From Flavobacteriales bacterium (GTDB taxonomy: Bacteria; Bacteroidota; Bacteroidia; Flavobacteriales_D; Parvicellaceae), in NCBI GenBank assembly GCA_029251405.1, contig JAQXDK010000042.1, positions 30,151-94,150 of the forward strand: 64,000 nucleotides of DNA. The letters are read 5' to 3'. Under the pieces are notes generated by a model. The model was not told the DNA's origin and ran no database searches. It saw only the letters and a list, made by a program, of their open reading frames with translations. The translations under genes were made by a program, and so were the position numbers. The first letter of the stretch is position 1. Every line of letters starts with the position of its first letter. Positions 12,804 through 21,319 of this stretch are shown one piece after another.

Positions 12804-13595
12804 ATGGCTAGAACTAAAAAATACACACCAGAAGAAACTTTAAGATCGTTATACAATCTTCAATTCATTGATTCTAGAATTGATAGCATGAGAGAAGTTA
12901 GAGGAGAATTACCAATGGAAGTAAACGACTTAGAAGATGATATGGCTGGGTTAAATAAGAGGTTAGATAAAATTGAAGAAGAAACCGGAGACCTAAATCA
13001 GTTGATTTTAGAAAAGAAAAATATTATTGAAGAATCAAAAATCGCGATTAAAAAATATTTGGAGCAACAAAAAAATGTCAGAAATAATAGAGAATTTGAT
13101 TCATTAAGTAAAGAAATTGAGTATCAAGAACTTGAAGCTCAGCTTGCAGAAAAAAGAATCAACGAAAATTCTAGCAGAATTGATGATAAAAAAGAAGTTC
13201 TTGACGAAGTCAAAGATCAACTTAAGTCAAAAGAAGAAGCTTTAGAAGCTAAGAAGAATGAACTTAAAGAAATTGTTTCTGAAACAGAAAGAGAGGAAAA
13301 GCTCTTGCTTGAAGAATCAGAAAAAGCTTCTAAATCAATAGAAGATAGATTTCTTAAGGCTTATAAAAGAATTAGAGGTGCTTCCAAAAACGGTCTAGCT
13401 GTTGTACCTGTAGAAAGAGGTGCATCGGGAGGTTCATTTATAAAAATACCACCACAAGTACAGTTAGATATTGCAGCTCGTAAAAAAATTATTGTTGACG
13501 AACACAGCGGGAGAATCTTAGTAGATGCGTTACTTGCTGAGGAGCAAAGCACTAAAATGAAAAGAAAATTAAATAAGGTCTTAAAGACCAGCTAG
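12804..13595 (+). CDS. COG1579-family coiled-coil protein with cysteine-less zinc-ribbon region
   Basis: The 263-residue protein is mostly a charged coiled coil (about residues 15-185) followed by a short C-terminal domain. That domain has the layout of the COG1579/DUF164 zinc ribbon: a first knuckle before IPPQVQLDI and a second before GRILVD. The four expected cysteines are absent: the first knuckle reads GASGGSF (Ser208, Ser211) and the second DEHSGR (Asp232, Ser235). The whole protein contains no cysteine, so it should not bind zinc in this way. I believe related flavobacterial proteins also lack them, so this may be a lineage trait rather than decay. Function is not established; nucleic-acid binding has been suggested for the family. 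Confidence 0.85.
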   Translation: MARTKKYTPEETLRSLYNLQFIDSRIDSMREVRGELPMEVNDLEDDMAGLNKRLDKIEEETGDLNQLILEKKNIIEESKIAIKKYLEQQKNVRNNREFDSLSKEIEYQELEAQLAEKRINENSSRIDDKKEVLDEVKDQLKSKEEALEAKKNELKEIVSETEREEKLLLEESEKASKSIEDRFLKAYKRIRGASKNGLAVVPVERGASGGSFIKIPPQVQLDIAARKKIIVDEHSGRILVDALLAEEQSTKMKRKLNKVLKTS

Positions 13596-13663
13596 TTTTT
13601 ATTTTCTATTAGCTTTCCTTTTCTTTTATTAATAGTTATTTTAGACTTTCAATACTTATATTT

Positions 13664-15139
13664 ATGTCATCTAAAGGATTAATCAAAAGAAGTGAGGATT
13701 TTTCAAAATGGTACAACGATTTAGTTTCAAAAGCTGATTTAGCTGAACATTCTGATGTAAGAGGTTGTATGATCATTAAACCTTATGGATATGCTATTTG
13801 GGAAAAAATCAAAGACCAGTTAGATTTAATGTTTAAAGAAACAGGACATCAAAATGCTTATTTCCCATTATTTATTCCAAAATCCTATTTAAGCAAAGAA
13901 GCGGATCATGTTGAAGGTTTTGCAAAAGAATGTGCTGTAGTCACTCATTACAGGCTTAAAAACGCTGAAGATGGAAGTGGAGTAGTAGTAGATCCTGATG
14001 CTAAATTAGAAGAAGAGTTGATTGTAAGGCCTACTTCTGAAACCATCATTTGGAACACTTATAAAAAGTGGATACAATCTTACAGAGACTTGCCAATTTT
14101 AGTAAATCAATGGGCCAACGTTGTAAGATGGGAGATGAGAACAAGATTGTTTTTAAGAACCTCAGAATTTTTATGGCAAGAAGGCCATACTGCTCATGCA
14201 ACAAAAGAAGAAGCAATTGAGGAAACAGAGAAAATGTTGGGCGTTTACGCAGACTTTGCACAACAGCATATGGCTATTCCCGTAATAAAGGGTTTAAAAA
14301 CAGAAAACGAAAGATTTGCTGGAGCTGAGGAAACATACTGTATTGAAGCCTTAATGCAGGATGGAAAAGCCCTACAGGCAGGAACATCTCATTTTTTGGG
14401 TCAAAATTTTGCTAAAGCGTTTGATGTTACTTTTGCTGACAAAAATGGCAAACAGAACCACGTCTGGGCTACATCTTGGGGGGTTTCAACGAGACTAATG
14501 GGCGCCTTAATTATGACTCACTCCGATGATCAAGGTTTGGTTTTACCTCCAAAATTAGCTCCAATTCAAGTAGTTATAGTACCTATTTATAAAAATCCAG
14601 AGCAATTAGATCAAATTACTAGTTATGCTAAGCAACTAATATCTGAATTAGTTGGAATTGGAATTTCAGTAAAGTTTGACGATGATGATAACAAAAAACC
14701 AGGTTGGAAATTTGCTGAATACGAAATGAAGGGGGTTCCTCTAAGAATTGCAATTGGACCAAGAGATATTGAGAATAAGACAGTAGAACTTGCAAGAAGA
14801 GACGACTTATCAAAAACTACTTTGAGTCAGAAGGATCTTTCTCAAAAAATATCCAAACTTTTAGAACAAATTCAAGAAGATTTATTTAGAAAATCTTCTG
14901 ATTTTTTAAAAGATAACATCACTTTCGCTTCAACAGTTGAGGAAATGAATGATATATTGAATTCTAAAAGTGGCTTTGTCGAGGCTTTTTGGAATGGAGA
15001 TTCTGAAACAGAGCAAAAAATTAAAGACATAACAAAAGCAACAATACGCTGTATTCCTTTAGAAGAAAAATCTACAGGTAAATGCATAATTTCAGGAGAT
15101 TTAAATTCAAAAAAAGTACTTTTTGCAAGAGCTTACTAA
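13664..15139 (+). CDS. proS: Prolyl-tRNA synthetase (archaeal/eukaryote-like type)
   Basis: Cytoplasmic class II aminoacyl-tRNA synthetase charging tRNA-Pro. It has 491 residues and lacks the editing insertion of the long bacterial form, placing it in the shorter archaeal/eukaryote-like ProS group common in Bacteroidota. Class II motifs are visible: motif 2 around [25 protein letters not shown], and the motif 3 region ([24 protein letters not shown]). An anticodon-binding domain begins near residue 305 ([11 protein letters not shown]), and the C-terminal ~100 residues form the ProS-C zinc-like domain. An unknown gene follows 9 bases downstream, then tRNA-Glu and rpsT. Confidence 0.96.
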   Translation: MSSKGLIKRSEDFSKWYNDLVSKADLAEHSDVRGCMIIKPYGYAIWEKIKDQLDLMFKETGHQNAYFPLFIPKSYLSKEADHVEGFAKECAVVTHYRLKNAEDGSGVVVDPDAKLEEELIVRPTSETIIWNTYKKWIQSYRDLPILVNQWANVVRWEMRTRLFLRTSEFLWQEGHTAHATKEEAIEETEKMLGVYADFAQQHMAIPVIKGLKTENERFAGAEETYCIEALMQDGKALQAGTSHFLGQNFAKAFDVTFADKNGKQNHVWATSWGVSTRLMGALIMTHSDDQGLVLPPKLAPIQVVIVPIYKNPEQLDQITSYAKQLISELVGIGISVKFDDDDNKKPGWKFAEYEMKGVPLRIAIGPRDIENKTVELARRDDLSKTTLSQKDLSQKISKLLEQIQEDLFRKSSDFLKDNITFASTVEEMNDILNSKSGFVEAFWNGDSETEQKIKDITKATIRCIPLEEKSTGKCIISGDLNSKKVLFARAY

Positions 15140-15148
15140 TTATAAAAA

Positions 15149-15838
15149 ATGGATTATCAAAAAAATCAAGATTTACTCTTTAATTTAATAAAAGATAAAG
15201 GTGTTTTAAAACAAGATGTTTTTAGCAATATTATTTTGAATTTTAAAATTCTGAAGGGAGTTCTAAAAGAAATTGGTGACGACTTAGAAGATAAGATGTC
15301 CAAAGTTGATGACAGAGTTATTATAGAATACAAGGACTCTGGTGAGTTTGAAGCGCAATTAAGGGTAGCAGGTGATTTGTTAATCTTTCAAATGCACTCT
15401 AACGTTTTTAAATTCAATTCAGAAAATAGTTTATGGAAAACTAGCTATTTATCAGAAAATCAAAATAGAGGTTTCTGTGGGTTAATCAATGTGTATAATT
15501 TTTTAAATGATTCCTTTAAGTATAACAGGTCTAATGATTTAGGATATTTAATTGGAAGGTTATTTATTAATCACGAAAACCATTTTATGGTTCAGGGAAA
15601 ACGACAATTAGGTTTCCTATATAACGATTTTATAAACGCTACAATTGATAAAGAAAAATTAAAATCTATTGTCCAATCTGCAATATTATACTCTTTAGAT
15701 TTCGACTTATTAGTTCCTAGTTATGATCTGGTAAATCAAGTTTCTGTTAATCAAGTTCGTCAGGTTGGAGATGATTTAAAAATGAGAACAGCTAAAAGGT
15801 TAGGATTCGTATTTCAAAACAATAATGATGAGATATAA
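15149..15838 (+). CDS. Conserved hypothetical protein, possibly Bacteroidota-specific
   Basis: I do not recognise a named domain. The 229-residue protein has no signal peptide and no membrane segment, so it is probably cytoplasmic. Residues 1-60 look helical (hydrophobic and acidic heptad-like pattern), the middle (about 60-130) looks beta-rich with a FQMHSNVFKFNSE segment, and a second helical part follows. It lies 9 bases after proS on the same strand and before the tRNA-Glu promoter, so it is probably co-transcribed with proS. No catalytic motif is visible. Confidence 0.75.
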   Translation: MDYQKNQDLLFNLIKDKGVLKQDVFSNIILNFKILKGVLKEIGDDLEDKMSKVDDRVIIEYKDSGEFEAQLRVAGDLLIFQMHSNVFKFNSENSLWKTSYLSENQNRGFCGLINVYNFLNDSFKYNRSNDLGYLIGRLFINHENHFMVQGKRQLGFLYNDFINATIDKEKLKSIVQSAILYSLDFDLLVPSYDLVNQVSVNQVRQVGDDLKMRTAKRLGFVFQNNNDEI

Positions 15839-15869
15839 TTAATTTTTTGTGAAATAGATTTGATTTTTT

Positions 15870-15899
15870 TTTGACTAACTGAAAAAAAAACTAAATTTG
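15870..15899 (+). promoter_or_regulatory. Promoter of tRNA-Glu and rpsT
   Basis: A TTTG at 15870-15873 (-33) and TAAATTTG at 15892-15899 (-7) are separated by 18 bases and match the Bacteroidota sigma-A consensus closely. Transcription should start near 15905, about 14 bases before the tRNA. Confidence 0.78.
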
Positions 15900-15918
15900 C
15901 GCTCCATTAGTTGGAAAC

Positions 15919-15990
15919 GGCCCGTTCGTCTAGGGGTTAGGACGCCAGGTTTTCATCCTGGAAACAGGGGTTCGATTCCCCTACGGGCTA
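15919..15990 (+). tRNA. tRNA-Glu (anticodon TTC)
   Basis: The 72-base cloverleaf is complete. The acceptor stem GGCCCGT pairs with ACGGGCT (first pair G-U), the anticodon stem is CCAGG/CCTGG with loop TTTTCAT, and the T arm is AGGGG-TTCGATT-CCCCT. The anticodon TTC is at 15952-15954. No CCA is encoded after the discriminator A at 15990, so it must be added after transcription. It lies 16 bases before rpsT. Confidence 0.97.
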
Positions 15991-16005
15991 CTAAAAATAA
16001 AAAAT

Positions 16006-16257
16006 ATGGCAAACCATAAATCTGCATTAAAAAGAATAAGGTCTGATAAAGACAAGACTCAAAGAAATAAATACCAGCACAAGTCTGCTCGTACAGCTAT
16101 TGATAAATTAAGAGCAACAACGGATAAGAAAGAAGCCAGTTCTTTACTTCTTTATACCTTATCTATGATCGATAAATTAGCTAAGAATAACATTATTCAC
16201 AAAAACAAGGCAGCTAATTTAAAGTCTCAATTAACGAGAAAGGTAAACTCACTCTAG
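16006..16257 (+). CDS. rpsT: 30S ribosomal protein S20
   Basis: The protein has 83 residues, is very basic and starts MANHKSALKRIRSDKDKTQRN, the family signature. S20 binds 16S rRNA near helix 44 and assembles early in the small subunit. It follows tRNA-Glu closely, so the two are probably transcribed together from the promoter at 15870-15899. A strong terminator follows. Confidence 0.97.
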   Translation: MANHKSALKRIRSDKDKTQRNKYQHKSARTAIDKLRATTDKKEASSLLLYTLSMIDKLAKNNIIHKNKAANLKSQLTRKVNSL

Positions 16258-16281
16258 TTTATTTAAATCTAATAGAATTTT

Positions 16282-16309
16282 AAAGAGCTTTACGAAGCTC
16301 TTTTTTTTT
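16282..16309 (+). terminator. Rho-independent terminator after rpsT
   Basis: AAAGAGCTT (16282-16290) and AAGCTCTTT (16295-16303) form a perfect 9-bp stem with loop TACG, followed by a run of T to 16309. Confidence 0.92.
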
Positions 16310-16324
16310 GACTAATTTTAAGAC

Positions 16325-16930
16325 TTGCGTTTTCTGTTTTTTCTTCTTTTACTTTCTAACTTTTGCTTTTCACAAAAAAGTAATGAAGGTTTTTTAGCTG
16401 AGTTAATTCAAGATTACGTTTCTGTAAAATATCCTAAAGCACCTTTAGATACCTTCATTTATATTGGTGTAAAGCGTCAAAAATTATATATTATAAAATC
16501 CAAACAATTGGATAGGGTATTTGATATTTCTACTTCTTCTAAAGGTTCGGGTAATAAAATAGCATCTTTTCAAACTCCTTTAGGAATGCATTCTATTCAT
16601 GAAAAAATTGGTAAGGGAGCTGCAATAGGAACCTTGTTTGTGAATAAAAAAAATACACATAAAATAGTAACTATAGACACTCTTAAAAATTATACTGAAA
16701 ATGACGAAATAACTACAAGGCTAATTTCTTTAATTGGTACGGAGGTTAATATTAATAAAGGTGGTGACGTGGACACTTTTAAAAGAGGTATTTATATCCA
16801 TGGAACTAGTAATGAGAAATCTATAGGCACACCCTCATCTCATGGGTGTGTAAGAATGAAAAATATTGATGTTATTGAACTTTTTAAAAAAGTACACGAG
16901 AACACACTTGTTTTTTTATTTGACAATTAA
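16325..16930 (+). CDS. L,D-transpeptidase (YkuD/ErfK family), exported
   Basis: The 201-residue protein starts with TTG (no nearby ATG) and has a clear signal peptide, MRFLFFLLLLSNFCFSQ. The YkuD catalytic motif is intact: the HGTS segment, then SSHGCVRM with His173 and catalytic Cys175. Family members form 3-3 peptidoglycan cross-links or attach proteins to peptidoglycan in the periplasm. It stands alone between the rpsT terminator and wecB. The exact substrate cannot be read. Confidence 0.88.
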   Translation: MRFLFFLLLLSNFCFSQKSNEGFLAELIQDYVSVKYPKAPLDTFIYIGVKRQKLYIIKSKQLDRVFDISTSSKGSGNKIASFQTPLGMHSIHEKIGKGAAIGTLFVNKKNTHKIVTIDTLKNYTENDEITTRLISLIGTEVNINKGGDVDTFKRGIYIHGTSNEKSIGTPSSHGCVRMKNIDVIELFKKVHENTLVFLFDN

Positions 16931-17004
16931 TTTCCAATTAAAACTATATTTATTGCATATTAGATATTATAAAATTACGTTAATAGAGTTTATTTTGTTA
17001 TAAA

Positions 17005-18147
17005 ATGAGAATAGTAACTATTGTAGGAGCTCGACCACAGATTATTAAAGCTGCAGCATTATCAAGAGAAATAAAAAATCAAAGAACTGAGATTGAAGAA
17101 TTAATAGTTCATACCGGTCAGCATTACGATAATAACATGTCTGAAGTTTTTTTTAATGAATTGGGTATCCCAAAGCCACGGATAAATTTAATGGTAGGAT
17201 CCTCTTCACACGGAGAACAGACTGCTGTTATGATTCAAAAAATAGAACAAGTGTTATTAAAGTACAAACCTCATGCTGTTGTAGTTTATGGAGATACTAA
17301 TTCTACATTAGCAACTGCGATTGCAGCTTCAAAACTACATATTCCAATAGTTCATATTGAAGCTGGTTTGCGTTCATTTAATAAAAAAATGCCAGAAGAA
17401 GTAAACAGAATAGCCTGTGATCATGTTTCAACATTATTGTTCTCACCAACTAAAAGTGGGTATTCTAACTTAATAAATGAGGGTTTTAAGAAAACTTTAA
17501 ATGTTAAGGCAACAATTGATTCTCCAAATATTTACCATTGTGGTGATGTTATGTATGATAATAGCTTGTTTTTTTCAAAAATAAGTGATCAAAAGTCTAA
17601 TATTATCGAAGACTTGAAATTAGAAGATGAGCGATTTATTTTAGTAACCGTTCATAGGAATGACAATACTGATTCTATTATTAAACTAAACGAATTGTTT
17701 TCCTCTTTTTTAGAAATAATAAAGAAACACCAAATAAAAATTGTATTTCCTATTCATCCAAGAACCTCAAAGATGATGGATCAACTTTTAGACAATGAGA
17801 TTAAGAAAGAAATTGAAAAATCTAAACTGTTTAAAATTATATCTCCAGCTAGTTTTTTAGAGATGATAGCATTAGAAAAAAATGCTACTTTAATTATAAC
17901 TGATAGTGGGGGTGTTCAAAAAGAAGCTTATTTTTTTAAAAAACCATGCATCATTTTAAGACCTCAAACAGAATGGATTGAAATAGTTGAAACTAAAAGC
18001 GCTGTAATAGCAGATACAAGTGCTGTTAAAATATCAGAAGCATCTAACTATTTCTTAACAGATCCAGAACTCAGTTTTCCGCCTATTTTTGGAAAGGGAA
18101 ATGCAGCTTCATTTATAGTTGAAGAAATGATTTCACAATTTTCATGA
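17005..18147 (+). CDS. wecB: UDP-N-acetylglucosamine 2-epimerase (non-hydrolysing)
   Basis: This 380-residue cytoplasmic enzyme interconverts UDP-GlcNAc and UDP-ManNAc for surface polysaccharide synthesis. Seen motifs: IVGARPQIIKAAAL at the N-terminus, HTGQHYDNNMSEVF, IVHIEAGLRSFNKKMPEE and the UDP-binding DSGGVQKEAYFF near the C-terminus. The next gene, a polysaccharide deacetylase relative, starts within its stop codon (ATGA overlap at 18144), which suggests a shared role in glycan modification. Confidence 0.95.
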   Translation: MRIVTIVGARPQIIKAAALSREIKNQRTEIEELIVHTGQHYDNNMSEVFFNELGIPKPRINLMVGSSSHGEQTAVMIQKIEQVLLKYKPHAVVVYGDTNSTLATAIAASKLHIPIVHIEAGLRSFNKKMPEEVNRIACDHVSTLLFSPTKSGYSNLINEGFKKTLNVKATIDSPNIYHCGDVMYDNSLFFSKISDQKSNIIEDLKLEDERFILVTVHRNDNTDSIIKLNELFSSFLEIIKKHQIKIVFPIHPRTSKMMDQLLDNEIKKEIEKSKLFKIISPASFLEMIALEKNATLIITDSGGVQKEAYFFKKPCIILRPQTEWIEIVETKSAVIADTSAVKISEASNYFLTDPELSFPPIFGKGNAASFIVEEMISQFS

Positions 18148-19427
18148 TTACCATTTACACCCCTCAAACTAGTGTTAGGTTGAATTATGTTGTTGATTTC
18201 ATTTTCAAAGAAGTATTGTCATTAAATTTTCAGATAACTAATAATTCAAGTCAGCTTAGTGGTGTAGTAATAAATTATTCAGATGAACCAATAATTGCTA
18301 AGAATTTTCAAATTTGCCCTTCTAAATTTTTAGATGCATCTGACCTTAATTACTCTAAATACTTATCATTTAAAGATAAAGATCGCCCTTTTTTTACTTC
18401 AATAAAAGGAGATACTTCCTTTGACATTTTTAGTGCAGTTTTCTTTCTCATTAGTAGAATGGAAGAATATAATTTAACTTCTTTTGACGAGCACCAAAGA
18501 TTTATTTCAGAGAATTCTATTTTGGTTAAGCTAAAATTAGAAAATAAGCCAATTGTTGATATTTGGTGTTTAGATCTATTAGAAACATTGAATCATTTTT
18601 TTACTGTGAAAATTTCATCACCAAAAGTATTCTCGCAATATTGCACTTTTGATATCGACAATGCTTACGCTTTCAAAAACAAAGGGATATTTAGATTCAC
18701 AGGCTCTTTTTTAAAAGATATTATGTATTTCAGAGTTTCTAAAATTAGCCAAAGAGTGAGAGTTCTTCTAGGCCTTAGTAACGATCCTTACGACAACTAT
18801 TCCTACATCGATAGTTTTTTAAAAAAGCATAATTTAAAAGCAATTTTCTTCTTTTTATTAGGAGATTATGGTAAAATGGACAAAAATATAAATGCTGGTA
18901 ATCCCACTCTAATTAATTTAATTAAATGGTTAAATAAAATTTATAATATTGGGATTCATCCATCTTATCAATCATTTAAAAATCAACTTATTTTAAAGAA
19001 AGAGATTCAAACTTTACATGCTATAACTTCTAATAAAGTAAAATTATCAAGATTTCACTACATACGTTTTTCTTTCCCTAAATCCTTTCAAATTTTAAGT
19101 GAGTTATCAATAGAAAAAGACTACAGCATGGGTTACACTGATAGAATTGGTTTTAGAGCAGGCACCTGTACGCCCTTTTATTTTTATGATTTAGAAAAAG
19201 AAAACTCGACTAAATTAAAATTGGTACCTTATTCATATATGGATGGGGTTTTAAAGGATCAATTAAAGTATTCTACTCAAGCTTCTATTAGAGCTATAAA
19301 GGAATTAAAAAACAGCGTTAAAAATGTTAATGGCCAATTTACTACTATTTGGCATAATGAATCATTAAGTAATCAAGATAGGTGGTCTGGATGGAGAAAA
19401 GTGTTTGAGGCTACATGGTTAGATTAA
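18144..19427 (+). CDS. Polysaccharide deacetylase family protein (Bacteroidota-type)
   Basis: The 427-residue protein resembles the Bacteroidota group of NodB-like deacetylases with an extra N-terminal domain of ~170 residues (DUF7033-like). The deacetylase part shows FDIDNAYAFKNKG (metal Asp pair), a FFFLLGDYG beta strand, IGIHPSYQS in place of the usual His-x3-His motif, RFHYIRFSFP, and the subgroup hallmark GFRAGTCTPF. It has no signal peptide and is likely cytoplasmic. It overlaps wecB by 4 bases and is probably translationally coupled to it. One metal His of the classical motif is not evident, so activity is uncertain. Confidence 0.8.
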   Translation: MITIYTPQTSVRLNYVVDFIFKEVLSLNFQITNNSSQLSGVVINYSDEPIIAKNFQICPSKFLDASDLNYSKYLSFKDKDRPFFTSIKGDTSFDIFSAVFFLISRMEEYNLTSFDEHQRFISENSILVKLKLENKPIVDIWCLDLLETLNHFFTVKISSPKVFSQYCTFDIDNAYAFKNKGIFRFTGSFLKDIMYFRVSKISQRVRVLLGLSNDPYDNYSYIDSFLKKHNLKAIFFFLLGDYGKMDKNINAGNPTLINLIKWLNKIYNIGIHPSYQSFKNQLILKKEIQTLHAITSNKVKLSRFHYIRFSFPKSFQILSELSIEKDYSMGYTDRIGFRAGTCTPFYFYDLEKENSTKLKLVPYSYMDGVLKDQLKYSTQASIRAIKELKNSVKNVNGQFTTIWHNESLSNQDRWSGWRKVFEATWLD

Positions 19428-19442
19428 TCCATTTTAGTTCAC

Positions 19443-19450
19443 TAAATTTG
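19443..19450 (+). promoter_or_regulatory. -7 promoter element of upp (near-leaderless)
   Basis: TAAATTTG matches the Bacteroidota -7 consensus and ends 4 bases before the upp ATG, so transcription should begin at or next to the start codon. No convincing -33 element is seen at the usual distance. Confidence 0.45.
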
Positions 19451-19454
19451 AACT

Positions 19455-20111
19455 ATGAAAATTTATAATTTTAGTGAATACTCTTCTTTGTATAACAAGT
19501 TTTTATCTGAGTTGAGAGATGCTCAAATACAAAAAGATAGTATGAGGTTTCGAAAAAATCTAGAAAGGTTAGGACAAATTTCTGCTTACGAAATAAGTAA
19601 GAGTTTAGATAATTACACACTTTCTACGAATACACCCTTAGGAATTTCTACAACTAAGGTTCCTTTAGAAAATATAGTTTTAGCTACTATACTAAGAGCA
19701 GGATTACCGCTTCACAATGGTTTATTAAATTATTTTGATAGTGCAGAGAATTGCTTTATTTCTGCTTTCAGAAAACATACTTCCTCCAATGATTTTGATG
19801 TAGAGATAGAATATTTAGCCAGTCCTAAATTAGATGGTAAAGTAGTTTTACTTTCTGATACTATGTTAGCCTCAGGTCAGTCTATGGTTTTGGCTTATAA
19901 AGCGTTGTTAGAAAAAGGGAATCCCTCAGAAATTCATTTAGTTAGTGTAATAGGTAGTCAGCAAGGAATTGACTTTGTTACTCAAAACTTTCCTGAAAAT
20001 ACAACATTATGGATTGGAGGAATTGATCCTAAGATGACAACGCAATCCTATATCGTTCCTGGCTTAGGAGATGCAGGGGATTTAGCATTCGGAGAAAAGG
20101 ATGATGAATGA
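19455..20111 (+). CDS. upp: Uracil phosphoribosyltransferase
   Basis: The enzyme converts uracil and PRPP to UMP in pyrimidine salvage. It has 218 residues. The PRPP-binding loop VLLSDTMLASGQS and the C-terminal uracil-binding segment YIVPGLGDAGDLAFG are intact. The next gene starts inside its stop codon (20108, ATGA), and a YjjG-type nucleotidase follows, so this unit is partly about pyrimidine nucleotides. An exact -7 element lies just before the ATG. Confidence 0.95.
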   Translation: MKIYNFSEYSSLYNKFLSELRDAQIQKDSMRFRKNLERLGQISAYEISKSLDNYTLSTNTPLGISTTKVPLENIVLATILRAGLPLHNGLLNYFDSAENCFISAFRKHTSSNDFDVEIEYLASPKLDGKVVLLSDTMLASGQSMVLAYKALLEKGNPSEIHLVSVIGSQQGIDFVTQNFPENTTLWIGGIDPKMTTQSYIVPGLGDAGDLAFGEKDDE

Positions 20112-20563
20112 ATTGGATCGCAATATTATATGTTTTTCTTTTAGCACACGTTAAATTTTTAGTAACTGCTACAATTGCTCTAGCTACTTTTCCCGACTTA
20201 TCAGCAGGCGAAATTTTTATTTCGTCTTGTTTAGGTGCCCTATCTTGTTTTAATATATTTTATTTTATTTCTTACAGAATCTACTTTTTAAAAGAGAAAA
20301 AAACAAGCAGCTTAAAAAAGAGGAAGTCCAAAAACTTTAAAAAAAGAAACAGATTGTTAATTAAAATGAAGAAATCTAAAATTGGTTTTTTACTAGTTTG
20401 TACTCTTGCTCCCATTTTTTTGTCAATCCCTATTGGTACAGTTGTAGTAGTGAAATTTTTTGGAAATCATAAAAAAACTTATTTATACGTGACTGCATTA
20501 CTTATGGTTATGTCCTTTCTTTTAGCGTATTTAAATGAGACTATTTTTAATTTTTTTAGATAA
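20108..20563 (+). CDS. Small membrane protein of unknown function
   Basis: I do not recognise the family. The 151 residues contain about four hydrophobic segments (near 4-24, 32-55, 91-114 and 122-146) and a strongly basic loop (about 58-90) with many Lys and Arg residues. The basic loop should face the cytoplasm. It overlaps upp by 4 bases and the next gene by 1 base (TAATG), so its synthesis is coupled to both, but this does not prove a shared pathway. Resemblance to small export-type membrane proteins is too weak to name. Confidence 0.78.
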   Translation: MNWIAILYVFLLAHVKFLVTATIALATFPDLSAGEIFISSCLGALSCFNIFYFISYRIYFLKEKKTSSLKKRKSKNFKKRNRLLIKMKKSKIGFLLVCTLAPIFLSIPIGTVVVVKFFGNHKKTYLYVTALLMVMSFLLAYLNETIFNFFR

Positions 20564-21258
20564 TGAAGTTGAAGCACCTTTTTTTTGATCTTGATAGAAC
20601 ATTGTGGGACTTTGACACCAATTCTTATGAAGAGCTTACGGAATTATATCATTCTTACAGCCTCCATCAAAAAGGTATTTCATTACCTGATGAATTCATT
20701 AAGGTGTACAAAAAAATAAATGATGATTGCTGGGATAAATACAGACAAAATCTACTCTCAAAAGAAAATTTAAGATCTATTAGGTTTAAGTTGACCTTAG
20801 AATATTTTGGTATTGACAGTAAAGAACTGGCGCAAAACTTGGGTCGTGATTATGTAAATAATTCTCCTTACAGAACAAAATTAATTCCGAACGCATTAGA
20901 ACTTTTAAATGATTTGAAAGACCATTATAATCTTCATATTATAACCAATGGATTCCAAGAAGTTCAACATATTAAAGTCCAACAATCAGGTTTAGATAAT
21001 TTTTTCAATCACATAATTACATCTGAAGCTGCAGGTGCTAAAAAACCTGATCCAATAATTTTTAATCATGCTTTTAAAAAAACTGGAGCAACTGCATCAA
21101 ATTCTGTAATAATAGGCGATGACTTAAATACTGATATTAGTGGAGCAATAGCTGTGAATATGAAAGCTATTTACTTTAATCCACATCAAAAGAATCATAA
21201 ACTAAGCATATGGAAAGAGGTTGATAATTTAAGGGATATAAAAAAAATACTACTTTAA
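20563..21258 (+). CDS. yjjG: YjjG-family HAD nucleotidase (non-canonical pyrimidine nucleotidase)
   Basis: The 231-residue HAD hydrolase begins with motif I FFDLDRTLWDFD (nucleophile Asp9, acid Asp11), the form seen in YjjG. Motif II (IITNGF), motif III (KKPDP) and motif IV (IIGDDLNTDI) follow in order, and a helical cap lies between I and II. YjjG removes phosphate from non-canonical nucleoside monophosphates and so protects the nucleotide pool. Its position in the upp unit fits a pyrimidine role. It starts in the stop codon of the membrane gene. Confidence 0.88.
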   Translation: MKLKHLFFDLDRTLWDFDTNSYEELTELYHSYSLHQKGISLPDEFIKVYKKINDDCWDKYRQNLLSKENLRSIRFKLTLEYFGIDSKELAQNLGRDYVNNSPYRTKLIPNALELLNDLKDHYNLHIITNGFQEVQHIKVQQSGLDNFFNHIITSEAAGAKKPDPIIFNHAFKKTGATASNSVIIGDDLNTDISGAIAVNMKAIYFNPHQKNHKLSIWKEVDNLRDIKKILL

Positions 21259-21272
21259 AGCTCTAAAGCTTT
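21257..21272 (+). terminator. Weak hairpin after yjjG
   Basis: AAAGCT (21257-21262) and AGCTTT (21267-21272) form a 6-bp stem with loop CTAA directly at the yjjG stop. The T tail is short and interrupted, so termination would be inefficient. Confidence 0.35.
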
Positions 21273-21319
21273 CTTGTATAGCTTTCATTTACTATTTTCA
21301 CATCTTCAAATAAATTACA

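Noticed and set aside
12804..13595. Coiled-coil protein as an SMC-like or structural protein
   Set aside because: The C-terminal segment layout (IPPQ and GRILVD) places it in the COG1579 family.
13577..13614. Possible terminator after the zinc-ribbon relative
   Set aside because: The two stems (GGTCTT/AAGACC with a 1-base loop; AGCTA/TAGCT) are short and lack a strong T run.
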